Shown: in pieces, positions 15,740 through 24,858 of the stretch | How positions within the stretch are numbered: the stretch's first letter is position 1 | How the letters are laid out: every line of letters starts with the position of its first letter | Assembly (NCBI GenBank): GCA_900129675.1 | Contig: FSRD01000001.1 | Span: forward strand, 2,593,501-2,657,500 | Origin: Bradyrhizobium erythrophlei | GTDB lineage: Bacteria; Pseudomonadota; Alphaproteobacteria; Rhizobiales; Xanthobacteraceae | Length of the DNA stretch: 64,000 nt | Direction: 5' to 3' | The notes under the pieces: model-generated | What the model was told of the DNA's origin: nothing | Database searches by the model: none | What the model saw: the letters and a program-made list of their open reading frames with translations, nothing else | Made by a program: the position numbers and the translations under genes

Positions 15740-16996
15740 ATGACCGCACACCAACGCAACGTTTCCGCCTCGATCGACCCCGTCAAACTCGACCGCCTCG
15801 CCGAAGTCGCCGTCAAGGTCGGGCTGCGTCTGCAGCCGGGGCAGGACCTGCTGCTGACCGCGCCGGCCGTTGCGCTGCCGCTGGTACGCCGGATCGCGGA
15901 GCACGCCTACAAGGCCGGGGTCGGCATCGTCACCTCGTTCCTGTCCGACGAGGAGGTCACGCTGTCGCGCTATCGCCACGGCCACGACGCCGGTTTCGAT
16001 CGCGCCGCCGGCTGGCTCTATGAGGGCATGGCGAAGGCGTTCGCCGCCAACACCGCGCGGCTTGCGATCGTCGGCGACAATCCGATGCTGCTGTCGGGCG
16101 AGGATCCCGCCAAGGTGGCGCGCGCCAGCAAAGCCAATTCGATCGCCTATCAGCCGGCGCTGGAAAAAATCGTCAATTTCGAAACCAACTGGAACATCAT
16201 CGCCTATCCGAGCCCGGCCTGGGCGAAACAGATGTTCCCGGATGATGCCGAGGATGTCGCGGTCGCAAAACTCGCCGACGCGATCTTTTCGGCCTCGCGC
16301 GTCGACCAGGACGGCGCCGTGGCGGCCTGGGAGAAGCACAACACGGTACTGCGGGAGCGGACCGAATGGCTCAACGGGCAGCGCTTCCACGCGCTGCATT
16401 ATTCCGGCCCGGGCACCGACCTCACCATCGGCCTCGCCGACGGCCATGAATGGGAAGGCGGCGCCTCCACCGCCAAGAACGGCATCACCTGCAACGCCAA
16501 TATCCCGACCGAGGAAGTCTTCACCACGCCGCATTGCCGGCGGGTGAGCGGCCATGTCGTCTCCTCCAAGCCGCTGTCCTATCAGGGCACCCTGATCGAC
16601 AACATCGCGGTCAGGTTCGAGGACGGCCGCATCGTCGACGCCAAAGCCTCGCGTGGCGAGGAGGTGTTGAGGAAAGTGCTCGAAACCGACGAGGGCGCCG
16701 CGCGCCTCGGCGAAGTGGCGCTGGTGCCGCACTCCTCGCCGATCTCGAAAAGCGGGTTGCTGTTCTTCAACACGCTGTTCGACGAGAATGCGGCTTCCCA
16801 CATCGCGCTCGGCCAGTGCTATTCGAAATGCTTCGTCGACGGCGGCAATTTGACCCCGCAACAGATCGCAGCACAGGGCGGCAACGCGAGCCTCATTCAC
16901 ATCGACTGGATGATCGGCTCGGCCGAGACCGACATCGACGGCATTCATACGGATGGGCGGCGCGTGCCGGTGTTCCGCAAGGGCGAGTGGGCGTGA
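15740..16996 (+). CDS. M29-family (thermophilic) aminopeptidase
   Basis: A 418-residue metallopeptidase of the AmpS/aminopeptidase T family, with a two-metal site. Family features are GQDLLLTAP near residue 35, the NIPTEEVFTTPHCRRVSG block that carries metal-binding Glu and His, and the C-terminal LIHIDWMIG with the terminal His/Asp ligands. Length is standard for M29. It ends the Bug-lyase-peptidase cluster and converges on an amidohydrolase gene 31 bases away. Its role may be hydrolysis of a small amide rather than general proteolysis. Confidence 0.9.
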   Translation: MTAHQRNVSASIDPVKLDRLAEVAVKVGLRLQPGQDLLLTAPAVALPLVRRIAEHAYKAGVGIVTSFLSDEEVTLSRYRHGHDAGFDRAAGWLYEGMAKAFAANTARLAIVGDNPMLLSGEDPAKVARASKANSIAYQPALEKIVNFETNWNIIAYPSPAWAKQMFPDDAEDVAVAKLADAIFSASRVDQDGAVAAWEKHNTVLRERTEWLNGQRFHALHYSGPGTDLTIGLADGHEWEGGASTAKNGITCNANIPTEEVFTTPHCRRVSGHVVSSKPLSYQGTLIDNIAVRFEDGRIVDAKASRGEEVLRKVLETDEGAARLGEVALVPHSSPISKSGLLFFNTLFDENAASHIALGQCYSKCFVDGGNLTPQQIAAQGGNASLIHIDWMIGSAETDIDGIHTDGRRVPVFRKGEWA

Positions 16997-17027
16997 GCGG
17001 GCGCTCACGCCGACCGCTTCGCCGGCA

Positions 17028-18080
17028 TCAGCCAAGCTTCAGCTTGTAAAAATCCGTCGCTGTCTTCGAGAACAGCGCGGTCTTCTCGGCTTCGCTGTAT
17101 TGCGCAGCGATGCGCTTGAAGGCGTTGAAGATCACCTGATAGCTGCACTGGCCCTTGTCGGGCGGAAAATTGCTTTCGAACATACAGCGATCGGGGCCGA
17201 AGGCCTCGATGCAGGTCTCGATATAGGGCCGCCAGGCCGCGGCGGCCTGTTCCGAGGAAGGCGGCTTTGGCCGCAGGTGAAAGTCATAGCCGAGCAGGCA
17301 CATCGCAAGGCCGCCGAGCTTGACCACGACGTTGGGGCATTTGGCGATTTCCTGGATCGAGGCTTTCCAGACCGGGAAAATCTCCTCGCGCTTGCCGGCA
17401 TAACTGCCGATGCCGATCGGGCCGCCGCAATGGTCGAGCACGATTTTGGTATCCGGAAAGGCGCGCGCGAGATCGGTGGCTTCGCCGATCTGCGGGTGAA
17501 ACAGCCAGGCGTCGAAGCTGAGGCCCAGCGGCGCGAGGCAGGCAAAACCCTTGCGAAACGCCGGATCAAGCAACAGCCCTTTCGGCCGCGTCGCATACAT
17601 GCCGGCGACATTGGGATCGGCATCCCAGGCGGAAGAATGCCGGATGCCGCGGAAGCGGCCGTTGCCGGCGGTGATCTCCGCCTCCAGCGCGGGTTTCGCG
17701 CCGTCGCCGAGCAGGAGATTGACGTGGCTGACGATGCCGGCGCAGATCGCCGCCTTGCCGTAGCCGCCGCTCGCGGCCATCGCCGCGACGCCGTCGGCGA
17801 ATTCGACCTCGCCGACCGGGCGGAATGCCTCCGGTCCGCCCGCGCGGTACATCGAGCGGCAATCGACATAGACGGTGGCGGTGATGTTGTGGCCCGACGC
17901 GATGTCGGCCGACATCTCCTCGATCATGTAGCGCAGCCCGCCACGGTCCCAGAGATGGTGATGCGGGTCGACGATCGGACGCTGGGGGTCGATGATTTCT
18001 TCCGTGTATTGCGCAAGCCAGTCTTCGCGTGGATCGGCGTAGAGCCCGCTCTTCGAGGCGGGTGCAGTGCTGGCGGCCAT
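17028..18080 (-). CDS. Amidohydrolase family 2 (TIM-barrel) protein
   Basis: A 350-residue metal-dependent hydrolase or decarboxylase. The N-terminal metal motif VDPHHHLWD is intact, with a further LDHCGGPIG strand and MFESNFPPDK near the C-terminus carrying the usual late acidic residue. The start MAASTAP is chosen because GGGGAG lies 8 bases upstream. Members act on lactones or cyclic acids; specificity is unknown. It converges with the peptidase cluster and may serve the same catabolic route. Confidence 0.85.
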   Translation of the reverse strand: MAASTAPASKSGLYADPREDWLAQYTEEIIDPQRPIVDPHHHLWDRGGLRYMIEEMSADIASGHNITATVYVDCRSMYRAGGPEAFRPVGEVEFADGVAAMAASGGYGKAAICAGIVSHVNLLLGDGAKPALEAEITAGNGRFRGIRHSSAWDADPNVAGMYATRPKGLLLDPAFRKGFACLAPLGLSFDAWLFHPQIGEATDLARAFPDTKIVLDHCGGPIGIGSYAGKREEIFPVWKASIQEIAKCPNVVVKLGGLAMCLLGYDFHLRPKPPSSEQAAAAWRPYIETCIEAFGPDRCMFESNFPPDKGQCSYQVIFNAFKRIAAQYSEAEKTALFSKTATDFYKLKLG

Positions 18081-18110
18081 CAATTTCGCTCCCCGTTTTT
18101 CTTGTTTCCT

Positions 18111-18187
18111 GTCATTGCGAGCGCAGCGAAGCAATCCATTCTTTCTTTGCGCGGCGAGATGGATTGCTTCGCTGCGCTCGCAATGAC
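18111..18187. repeat. Complete 'gcaatgacg' palindrome
   Basis: Two perfect 29-base arms (18111-18139 and 18159-18187) around a 19-base centre, between two same-strand genes. It is the reference copy for this REP-like family in the window. Confidence 0.92.
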
Positions 18188-18212
18188 GATGTTAGCCGAT
18201 GAGTAGCCTGTC

Positions 18213-19040
18213 TCAAACCCCGTCGAGAATGATCACCGTCGGCGTCGGCGGCAGCGTGTCGCGGGAAATCCTCAAAGTCCGTTCGCTGCGCTGATCGATC
18301 TCGAACTGCTGGCCGATCAGGCGCATGAATTCGTCGAGTGGGGTCGCGAAACGGTGCATCGGCAGCACCACCGAGGCGCGCAGCCGCCGGGTGATTTCGG
18401 AGACGCCGTCCAGCGACATGGTGTAGGTGCCGTCGATCGGCACCATCACGATGTCGAGCCGGCCGATCGCCGCGAAATGGGTTTCGTCGAGCTTGTGATG
18501 CAGGTGCCCGAGATGGCCGATGCACAGGCCCGCGACCTCGAAGATGAAGATCGAGTTGCCGTCCTTGATCATCTCGCCGCCGGAATCTTCGCCAAAATAG
18601 CGGCGGATATCGGTGGTGACATTGCGGATATAGACGTCGCCGATCCGCATCGCGTAGTGCGCCGGCTGCCCGTCGTCGCCCCAGCCGTGCAGCACGTGTT
18701 GAATGTGCGGATCGGGAAACAGCGAATAATGCGTGCTGTGGGCCCGGTTCATGGTGACGATATCGGGCAGGCGGCCGGTCCGGTAGGCGCCGCTGTAGTC
18801 GGTCGCGATCCTGATGCCGCCGGGGGTGTCGATATAATAGGTCGAATGGCCGGCATAGGTGATGGCGACCTCGTCGGCCCTGGCGGCGACCCGGCGCAGG
18901 CTGACGGGCGTCGCGCGCGGCGGCGCGTTCGCCATCGCCAGGCATTCGCTGCGCAACGGCTCTTCGGCAACAGCCGGAACCATCAACCAAGACAACAGGG
19001 CGGAGACGACAGCGAAATAACGCATCATGGCGCGGCCCAT
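18213..19040 (-). CDS. Secreted MBL-fold metallo-hydrolase
   Basis: A 275-residue protein with a Sec signal (MMRYFAVVSALLSWLMVPAVA) and a UlaG-like metallo-beta-lactamase fold. Visible are ITYAGHSTYYIDTPGG, IATDYSG, MNRAHSTHYS in the usual HxHxDH position (so the metal motif is atypical), IGHLGHLHHKL, and VVLPMHRF. The substrate is unknown. The start may be 19040 or the ATG at 19028, which begins the signal peptide more naturally. It is divergent from the hydrolase pair. Confidence 0.78.
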   Translation of the reverse strand: MGRAMMRYFAVVSALLSWLMVPAVAEEPLRSECLAMANAPPRATPVSLRRVAARADEVAITYAGHSTYYIDTPGGIRIATDYSGAYRTGRLPDIVTMNRAHSTHYSLFPDPHIQHVLHGWGDDGQPAHYAMRIGDVYIRNVTTDIRRYFGEDSGGEMIKDGNSIFIFEVAGLCIGHLGHLHHKLDETHFAAIGRLDIVMVPIDGTYTMSLDGVSEITRRLRASVVLPMHRFATPLDEFMRLIGQQFEIDQRSERTLRISRDTLPPTPTVIILDGV

Positions 19041-19202
19041 CCAGATCGCGTCAGTGTATCGCCGAATTCAGCCTTCGTCATGCGCGCGACGCGAATTGCG
19101 GGGGCGGTCCATTTGCATTGCCGCTCTCCGGAATTCATGCAAACGCAGCCTTGCGATGCCGCCGGCGCCGCCTCATTCTCCGCGCGGCCGTGTCCGTTGC
19201 CG

Positions 19203-20168
19203 ATGGAGTTCAGATTGACTGAAAAAGCCCCTGCCCAGGCCGCAAGCCCTCCGCGCGCGCCTTCGTCGCGTCGGCTGGAACCGCTGCATAGTGTCGATGC
19301 CAGCGTGCTCGACATCGCCTATTACGAGGCCGGTCCTGCGGACGGGCCGGCCGTGATGCTGATGCACGGCTTTCCCTATGACATTCACTCTTATGTGGAT
19401 GTGGCCCCGCTGCTGGCGGCGCAGGGTTGCCGTGTCATCGTTCCCTATCTGCGCGGTTACGGTCCTACGACATTCCGCGACAAGGCGACGCCGCGTTCGG
19501 GCGAACAGGCGTCGATCGGCGCGGACATGATGGCGCTGATGGATGCGCTTGGCATCGAGCGCGCGGTGTTCGCCGGCTACGATTGGGGCGGCCGTGCGGC
19601 CTGCGTCGGTGCGGCGCTGTGGCCGGGGCGCTGCATCGGCCTGGTGTCGGTGAACGGCTATCTGATCCAGGACATTGCGAAAGCGATGGTGCCGGCGCAG
19701 CCGGAGCGCGAGGTGCCGCTCTGGTACCAATATTACTTCCAGCTCGAACGCGGCCGCGCGGGGCTTGCCGCCAATCGCCGCGGGATTGCGAAAATATTGT
19801 GGAAGCAATGGTCTCCGAATTGGGATTTCGACGATGCCTGTTTCGAGCGGACGGCGGTGGCGCACGACAACCCCGACTATGTCGACGTGGTGATCCACAG
19901 CTATCGCCACCGCTTCGGTCTGGCCGACGGCGATCCGCAATATGCGGAAGTGCAGCGCCGGCTGGCCGCGCAGCCGCCGATTACGGTGCCCGCTATCACG
20001 CTGGATGGCTCCGGTGATGGCGTCGCGCCTGCGACCGACGGCAGCGCGAGCGCGCCGAAATTCACTGGCCGCCGGGTTCATCGCGTGATTCCGCGCGCGG
20101 GCCACAATCTGCCGCAGGAGGAGCCCGAGGCGTTTTCGGCCGCGGTGATGGAGCTTATCAAGGCCTGA
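19203..20168 (+). CDS. Alpha/beta hydrolase with Asp nucleophile (epoxide hydrolase/dehalogenase type)
   Basis: A 321-residue cytosolic hydrolase. The oxyanion motif HGFPYD is at 55-60 and the nucleophile elbow is AGYDWGG with D127, as in epoxide hydrolases and haloalkane/haloacetate dehalogenases. The general base is H301 (RAGHNLPQE). ATG at 19203 (MEFRLTEK) is chosen because the longer upstream frame runs antisense through the MBL gene. Three bases separate it from a paralogue that shares about two-thirds of its residues. Substrate unknown. Confidence 0.85.
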   Translation: MEFRLTEKAPAQAASPPRAPSSRRLEPLHSVDASVLDIAYYEAGPADGPAVMLMHGFPYDIHSYVDVAPLLAAQGCRVIVPYLRGYGPTTFRDKATPRSGEQASIGADMMALMDALGIERAVFAGYDWGGRAACVGAALWPGRCIGLVSVNGYLIQDIAKAMVPAQPEREVPLWYQYYFQLERGRAGLAANRRGIAKILWKQWSPNWDFDDACFERTAVAHDNPDYVDVVIHSYRHRFGLADGDPQYAEVQRRLAAQPPITVPAITLDGSGDGVAPATDGSASAPKFTGRRVHRVIPRAGHNLPQEEPEAFSAAVMELIKA

Positions 20169-20171
20169 GCC

Positions 20172-21212
20172 ATGCCGGATTCCATCGACCGCCAGCGTCG
20201 TTTGATTCTCAGCACCGCGCTGTCGGGCGTGGCGGCGGTCGAACTGGCGCGAACCGGCAACGCCTTTGCGCAAGGTGGGCCATCCGTGCCGGCGGCGCGC
20301 GCGCCATCGTCGAAACGGCTGGAACCGCTCCGCCACATCGATGCCGGCGTTCTCAACATCGCCTATTATGAAGACGGACCCGCGACCGGACCGGCCGCGA
20401 TCCTCCTGCACGGCTTTCCCTACGACATTCACTGTTATGTCGATGTCGCCCCGCTGCTGGCAGCACGGGGCTTTCGCGTCATCGTTCCCTATCTGCGCGG
20501 CTTTGGCGCGACCCGTTTTCGCGACGAGGCGACATTGCGTTCGGGCGAGCAGGCCGCGCTCGGGGCCGATGTCATTGCGCTGATGGATGCAATCGGCATC
20601 AAGCGCGCTGTGCTCGCGGGCCATAATTGGGGTGGGCGTGCGGCGTGCGTCGCCGCCGCGTTGTGGCCGGAGCGATGCGCCGGCCTTGTCACGGTGAACA
20701 GCTATCTGATCCAGGACCTCGCTCGGGCCTTGGTGCCGATCGGCCCGGAATATGAAGCCGCACTTTGGTACGAATATTATTTTCAGATCGAGCGCGGGCG
20801 CGCCGGGCTCACGGCCAACCGGCGCGAGATCGCCAGGATCTTATGGGAAGAATGGTCGCCGGACTGGGATTTCGACGATGCCACCTTCGACCGGTCAGCG
20901 GCGGCGCACGACAACCCCGATTACGTCGATGTCGTGATCCACAGCTACCGGCATCGTTTCGGTCACGCCGCCGGCGATCCCCGATATGCCGAGCTGCAGC
21001 GCCGATTGGCGAGCCTGCCTCCGATCACAGTGCCCGCGGTCACACTGGATGGCGACTCGGACGGCGTTCTCTCCGCCGGCGACGGCCGCGCCAGTGCTGC
21101 AAAATTCACCGGCCGCCGTGTTCACCGAATCGTTCCCGGCGCCGGTCACAATGTCCCGCAGGAAGCGCCGGAAGCGTTTGCGGCGGCGGTGATGGAGGTG
21201 GTCAAGGCGTAG
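20172..21212 (+). CDS. Exported alpha/beta hydrolase paralogue with Asn in place of nucleophile Asp
   Basis: A 346-residue tandem duplicate of the preceding hydrolase with an added N-terminal twin-arginine-like signal (RQRRLILSTALSG, then AFAQGG cleavage region). HGFPYD (80-85) and the base H326 (GAGHNVPQE) are kept, but the nucleophile elbow reads AGHNWGG, with codon AAT for N152 where the partner has GAT for D127. In this family the Asp forms the covalent ester, so the protein may be inactive, use another chemistry or need deamidation. Probably co-transcribed with its partner. Confidence 0.85.
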   Translation: MPDSIDRQRRLILSTALSGVAAVELARTGNAFAQGGPSVPAARAPSSKRLEPLRHIDAGVLNIAYYEDGPATGPAAILLHGFPYDIHCYVDVAPLLAARGFRVIVPYLRGFGATRFRDEATLRSGEQAALGADVIALMDAIGIKRAVLAGHNWGGRAACVAAALWPERCAGLVTVNSYLIQDLARALVPIGPEYEAALWYEYYFQIERGRAGLTANRREIARILWEEWSPDWDFDDATFDRSAAAHDNPDYVDVVIHSYRHRFGHAAGDPRYAELQRRLASLPPITVPAVTLDGDSDGVLSAGDGRASAAKFTGRRVHRIVPGAGHNVPQEAPEAFAAAVMEVVKA

Positions 21213-21233
21213 GACGGTCACGCCGCGCTCGCC

Positions 21234-21390
21234 CGTCATTGCGAGGAGCCAACGGGTCGCGCGAATGCGCGCCCGATGACAGGCTCCGCGACGAAGCAAT
21301 CCATTCATCCTTTGCGCGGAGAGATGGATTGCTTCGCGGAGCCTGTCATCGGGCGGCGCTTCGCGCCGACCCGTTGGCTCGCAATGACGG
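21234..21390. repeat. Long 'gcaatgacg' palindrome carrying the 37-nt module in both arms
   Basis: Same ends as 18111-18187, but each arm carries an extra hairpin block. The left block is 21254-21290; the right block is its counterpart with a different but still self-complementary inner stem (CGGCGC-GAA-GCGCCG versus CGCGC-GAAT-GCGCG). Confidence 0.9.
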
Positions 21391-21420
21391 TGAGAGTAGC
21401 GACGGCCGGCTACGTATCAC

Positions 21421-22944
21421 TCACCCCCGTCGCGGGCTGATCTTCCACGTCGCGGCCAAAATGCCCGCGGTCATCAGGCCGCTGACAACCGCGGCGATCG
21501 GCATCGAGAGCGCCAGTGCACCGGTGGCGGCCCAGCCGATCGAGCAAAAGGCTTCCGCGAAGGTCGCCAGCCGCGACGAGGTCTGGCGGCGGCGGAACTG
21601 GCTGCGTTTGGCCTGGACCCGGAACCAGAGCTGGATCGCGGCGGCCGATATGGTCGCGATGATGACGCCAAGCGCGGTGACGGCGGCCTGCAGCGGCGAG
21701 GCAAATGCCAGCGCCGTCACCAGTGGCGCGAAGATGACGGCGATCACGATCAGGACCACCTCGATCTTGGCGCGGGTCACGCGCGAGGGCGGCATCGGGG
21801 CGGTCGCGACCAGGTCGGCGGCGTCCTCGCCCGAGATCGTCAGCCAGGCGAGACCACCGGCGAGCTGGCCAGCCGCCATCACGATGACCGGGGTAATCAG
21901 CACGATGGCGGCTGAAGTCTCGGAAAAGCTTCGCCACAGCATCAACGCCGGCGGCACCAGATAAAGCAGCTGCATCAGGCTCTGCGAGACCAGCCAGGGA
22001 TCGCGGCGCAGCAGCAGAAATTCCTTCCATCGCAGGGCCTGTTGCCGCGAGCCGGCGCGGAACGCGGTCACGCGCGTCCCCCGCCGCACGGTCGTTGCGG
22101 TGGCCGCGACGCGGACCACGGTGTCGGCAAACCTCGGCGACAGGACCGCCATGACGCCGCCGAGCAGCACGAGACTGGAGGCCAGCAGCAGCGCCAGCAC
22201 TTCACCGTTACCAAGCGCGGCGTGTGCCGGCCACCAGACCGGGCTGTCGAGATCGGGTGCAAAGGCCGTCGCGGCATCCGAAGTCAGAACCGCGAACCGC
22301 GACAAGGTTCCGTAGGAAAAGATCGCGGCAACCTGCAGCGCGATGACGAAGCCGGCGCCGATCACCGCGGAGACGATCTGTGCGACCAGCCGGGTCCGGC
22401 TCGGGCCGATCAATCGAAACAGCAGGACCGTGATCACGATCGCCACCGCCGCGGCCGACACGCCGATAGCGATGACGACGCCAAAGGCCGACAGCCACCT
22501 GATGCCGCCGCCGATCACGAGAACGTCGACGAAGGGTGTCGACAGCAGCAGCGCCATCGCGGTGACCGACAATGCGATCGCCGCGATCCGGACCGAAAAT
22601 ATATTGGCCAGCCGGACCGGCGACGACATGATCAGATCGAGGTCGGCGCGGGCATAAAACACCCGCGTCACCGATTCGATCGCCTGCGACAGCATCAGGG
22701 CCCAGGCCAGGAAGATGGTCGCGGTGATGACGATCAGCTGCGATTTGTCGAGCGGAAACCTCAGGTCGGCGAACCGGCCGATCACCGCATAGGCGGGCAG
22801 GTGCAGGATGGCGGCAAAGATGATCAGGCCGATCGCGGCGCGCTTTCGTTTGCCGCGGCCGCCCGTCATCATCGCGAGCCATTCGCGCCATGCCAGCCGG
22901 ATTTCGTGCCGGGCAAACCAGGTCAGATCAGCCGTTGATCTCAT
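21421..22944 (-). CDS. ABC exporter permease, large multi-pass
   Basis: A 507-residue integral membrane protein with about a dozen hydrophobic helices in two similar halves (for example IGLIIFAAILHLPAYAVIG, LIVITATIFLAWALMLSQAI, then VLIVIAVIFAPLVTALAF). It begins inside the stop codon of the adjacent ATPase gene (ATGA overlap), so the two form one exporter. No substrate clue. Long fused permeases of this kind pair with a single CcmA/NatA-like ATPase. Confidence 0.85.
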   Translation of the reverse strand: MRSTADLTWFARHEIRLAWREWLAMMTGGRGKRKRAAIGLIIFAAILHLPAYAVIGRFADLRFPLDKSQLIVITATIFLAWALMLSQAIESVTRVFYARADLDLIMSSPVRLANIFSVRIAAIALSVTAMALLLSTPFVDVLVIGGGIRWLSAFGVVIAIGVSAAAVAIVITVLLFRLIGPSRTRLVAQIVSAVIGAGFVIALQVAAIFSYGTLSRFAVLTSDAATAFAPDLDSPVWWPAHAALGNGEVLALLLASSLVLLGGVMAVLSPRFADTVVRVAATATTVRRGTRVTAFRAGSRQQALRWKEFLLLRRDPWLVSQSLMQLLYLVPPALMLWRSFSETSAAIVLITPVIVMAAGQLAGGLAWLTISGEDAADLVATAPMPPSRVTRAKIEVVLIVIAVIFAPLVTALAFASPLQAAVTALGVIIATISAAAIQLWFRVQAKRSQFRRRQTSSRLATFAEAFCSIGWAATGALALSMPIAAVVSGLMTAGILAATWKISPRRG

Positions 22945-23693
22945 GCGGCGGCAGCCTCGGTGTCGACCAGCGCGATGAACATGTCCTCGAGGCTGGTGTC
23001 ATTTTTGCCGTTCTGCTGGCGCAGTTCGGCGAGCGTGCCTTCGGCGACCAGCCGGCCCGCGGCGATGACGCCGATCCGGTCGGCCATCCGTTCGGCGACT
23101 TCCAGAATATGCGTCGTCATGATCACGGTGGCGCCGGCGCGGACGCGCTCCTGCAGCAGTCCCTTGACGTGACGTGCCGACAACGCGTCGAGACCGGTGA
23201 GCGGCTCGTCCAGGATGATCAGCCGGGGGTCGTGGACCAGTGCGCCGGCCAGCGCAACTTTCTGGCGCATGCCCTTGGAAAATCCTTCGCAGCGCTCGTG
23301 CAGATGCGGCTCCAGCCCGAGTGAGACCAGAAGATTGTGCGCGGAAGGTTCGGAGACCCTGGGGTCGATGCCCCACAGACCGGCGACGAATTCGAGATAT
23401 TCCAGCGGCGTCAGCTTGTCATAAATCATCGGCTCGTCCGACACCCAGGCCATGATCTGCTTGGCGGCGACGGGATCGTTCAAGGCATCGATGCCGAGAA
23501 TAGAGACCGAACCGGCGTCGGGCCGCAGCAAGCCGGCCACCATGCGCAGCGTCGTGGTCTTGCCGGCGCCGTTGGGCCCGAGCAGGGCGTAAAACTCGCC
23601 CGTGCGGACGGTGAGATCGAGCGCATCGACCGCGGGGCGGTCAAAACGCTTCGTTAACCCTCGCACCTGCAGCGCTGATACATCGGGTGTCAT
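22941..23693 (-). CDS. ABC exporter ATP-binding protein
   Basis: A 250-residue ATPase of the ABC-2/NatA (CcmA) type. Walker A GPNGAGKTTT, signature variant FSKGMRQKVALAGAL, Walker B LIILDEPLTGLD, and H-loop TTHI are all present. The start MTPDVSALQV is chosen by domain fit; the open frame continues 43 codons upstream without protein character. It is translationally coupled to the permease. Substrate and direction are inferred from the ATPase type (export). Confidence 0.9.
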   Translation of the reverse strand: MTPDVSALQVRGLTKRFDRPAVDALDLTVRTGEFYALLGPNGAGKTTTLRMVAGLLRPDAGSVSILGIDALNDPVAAKQIMAWVSDEPMIYDKLTPLEYLEFVAGLWGIDPRVSEPSAHNLLVSLGLEPHLHERCEGFSKGMRQKVALAGALVHDPRLIILDEPLTGLDALSARHVKGLLQERVRAGATVIMTTHILEVAERMADRIGVIAAGRLVAEGTLAELRQQNGKNDTSLEDMFIALVDTEAAAA

Positions 23694-23980
23694 GATTTCG
23701 GGACAATCCGGTTTGCGTTGTCGCTTCCGGACCATGGACCGAAACTGTTTCGGCACGGTGAATCGCGGGCGGCAAATCGCGGGGATATTGGCGAATACGG
23801 CACCGCGGCCGGTTCTCCGCAATAGTGACTAGGTCCCGCAACCAGCGCTTTGTTGACAGGGATCGGCGCTTTTGGCTCAATTGGGCCGGACATATGCGGC
23901 TTTCAGCGCTTCCAAAGGCGCGGAAGCGGGATGCGAAACGGCGATCGTCAGAATCGCCGCGCATCCGGGGGAGGGAAACG

Positions 23981-24856
23981 ATGCTGGACTTCGTTCAGCA
24001 GCTCGTAAGTGGCATCGCGCTTGGCTGCGTTTACGGCCTGATCGCGCTTGGCTTTGTGCTCGTTTACAAGGCAACCGAGGTCGTCAATTTCGCCCAGGGC
24101 GATTTGATGATGCTGGGCGGCTTCTTCGCCTTCACCTTCATCGGCATCCTCGGCCTCAATTACTGGATCGGCTTTGCCGGCGCGGTCGCGGCGATGGCGC
24201 TGTTCGGCATGCTCGCCGAACGCGTGGTGGTGCGGCCGATCCTCGGTTATCCGCAGTTCTCCATCATCATGGCGACGATCGGGCTCGGATATTTCCTGCG
24301 CTCCGTCGTCGGCATGATCTGGGGCACCGACGACTTCAAGATCGAGACGCCGTTCAGCCAGGGCGTGCTGCGCATCGGCTCGCTGGTGCTGGCCTACGAC
24401 AAGCTCTCGGTGATTGCTGCGACCGTCATCCTGTGCGCGCTGCTCTATCTGTTCTTCAACCGGACGACGCTCGGCACCGCGATGCGCGCCAGTTCGGAGA
24501 ACATGCTGGCGGCCTATTACATGGGCATCCCGGTCAAGCGCGTGGTATCGATCGTCTGGGCGATATCGGCCGCGGTCGCCACCTGCGCCGGCGTGCTGCT
24601 GGCGCCGATCACCTTCATTCATTCCAATGTCGGGCTGGTGCTGGGGTTGAAGGCATTTCCGGCCGCGGTGCTCGGCGGCTTCGGCTCGATCCCGGGTGCC
24701 GTGGTCGGCGGGGTCCTGATCGGCGTGATCGAGAGCATGGCCGGCTTCTACCTGGCGCAGGGCTGGAAGGATGTCGCACCCTACATCGTCCTGCTCGTGG
24801 TGCTGCTGCTCAAGCCCGAAGGCCTGTTCGGCGTTCACATGCGCAAGAAGGTCTGA
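23981..24856 (+). CDS. Branched-chain-type ABC importer permease, LivH family
   Basis: A 291-residue inner-membrane permease. Family hallmarks are LALGxVYGLIALGF-like start (GIALGCVYGLIALGFVLVYK), VNFAQGDLMMLGGF, and the C-terminal cytoplasmic coupling region with AFPAAVLGGFGSIPGAVVGG and LLLKPEGLFG. GGGGGAGGG lies just before the ATG at 23981. First gene of a livHMGF-type operon; two bases separate it from livM. Confidence 0.93.
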   Translation: MLDFVQQLVSGIALGCVYGLIALGFVLVYKATEVVNFAQGDLMMLGGFFAFTFIGILGLNYWIGFAGAVAAMALFGMLAERVVVRPILGYPQFSIIMATIGLGYFLRSVVGMIWGTDDFKIETPFSQGVLRIGSLVLAYDKLSVIAATVILCALLYLFFNRTTLGTAMRASSENMLAAYYMGIPVKRVVSIVWAISAAVATCAGVLLAPITFIHSNVGLVLGLKAFPAAVLGGFGSIPGAVVGGVLIGVIESMAGFYLAQGWKDVAPYIVLLVVLLLKPEGLFGVHMRKKV

Positions 24857-24858
24857 AC

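Noticed and set aside
18354..19202. N-terminal extension of the first alpha/beta hydrolase to 604 residues
   Set aside because: The extra 283 codons are antisense to the MBL-fold gene and not protein-like; ATG at 19203 gives the normal hydrolase length.
23872..24858. Long extension of LivM to 712 residues
   Set aside because: The upstream part is an out-of-frame reading of LivH; the real start at 24859 follows the LivH stop by two bases.
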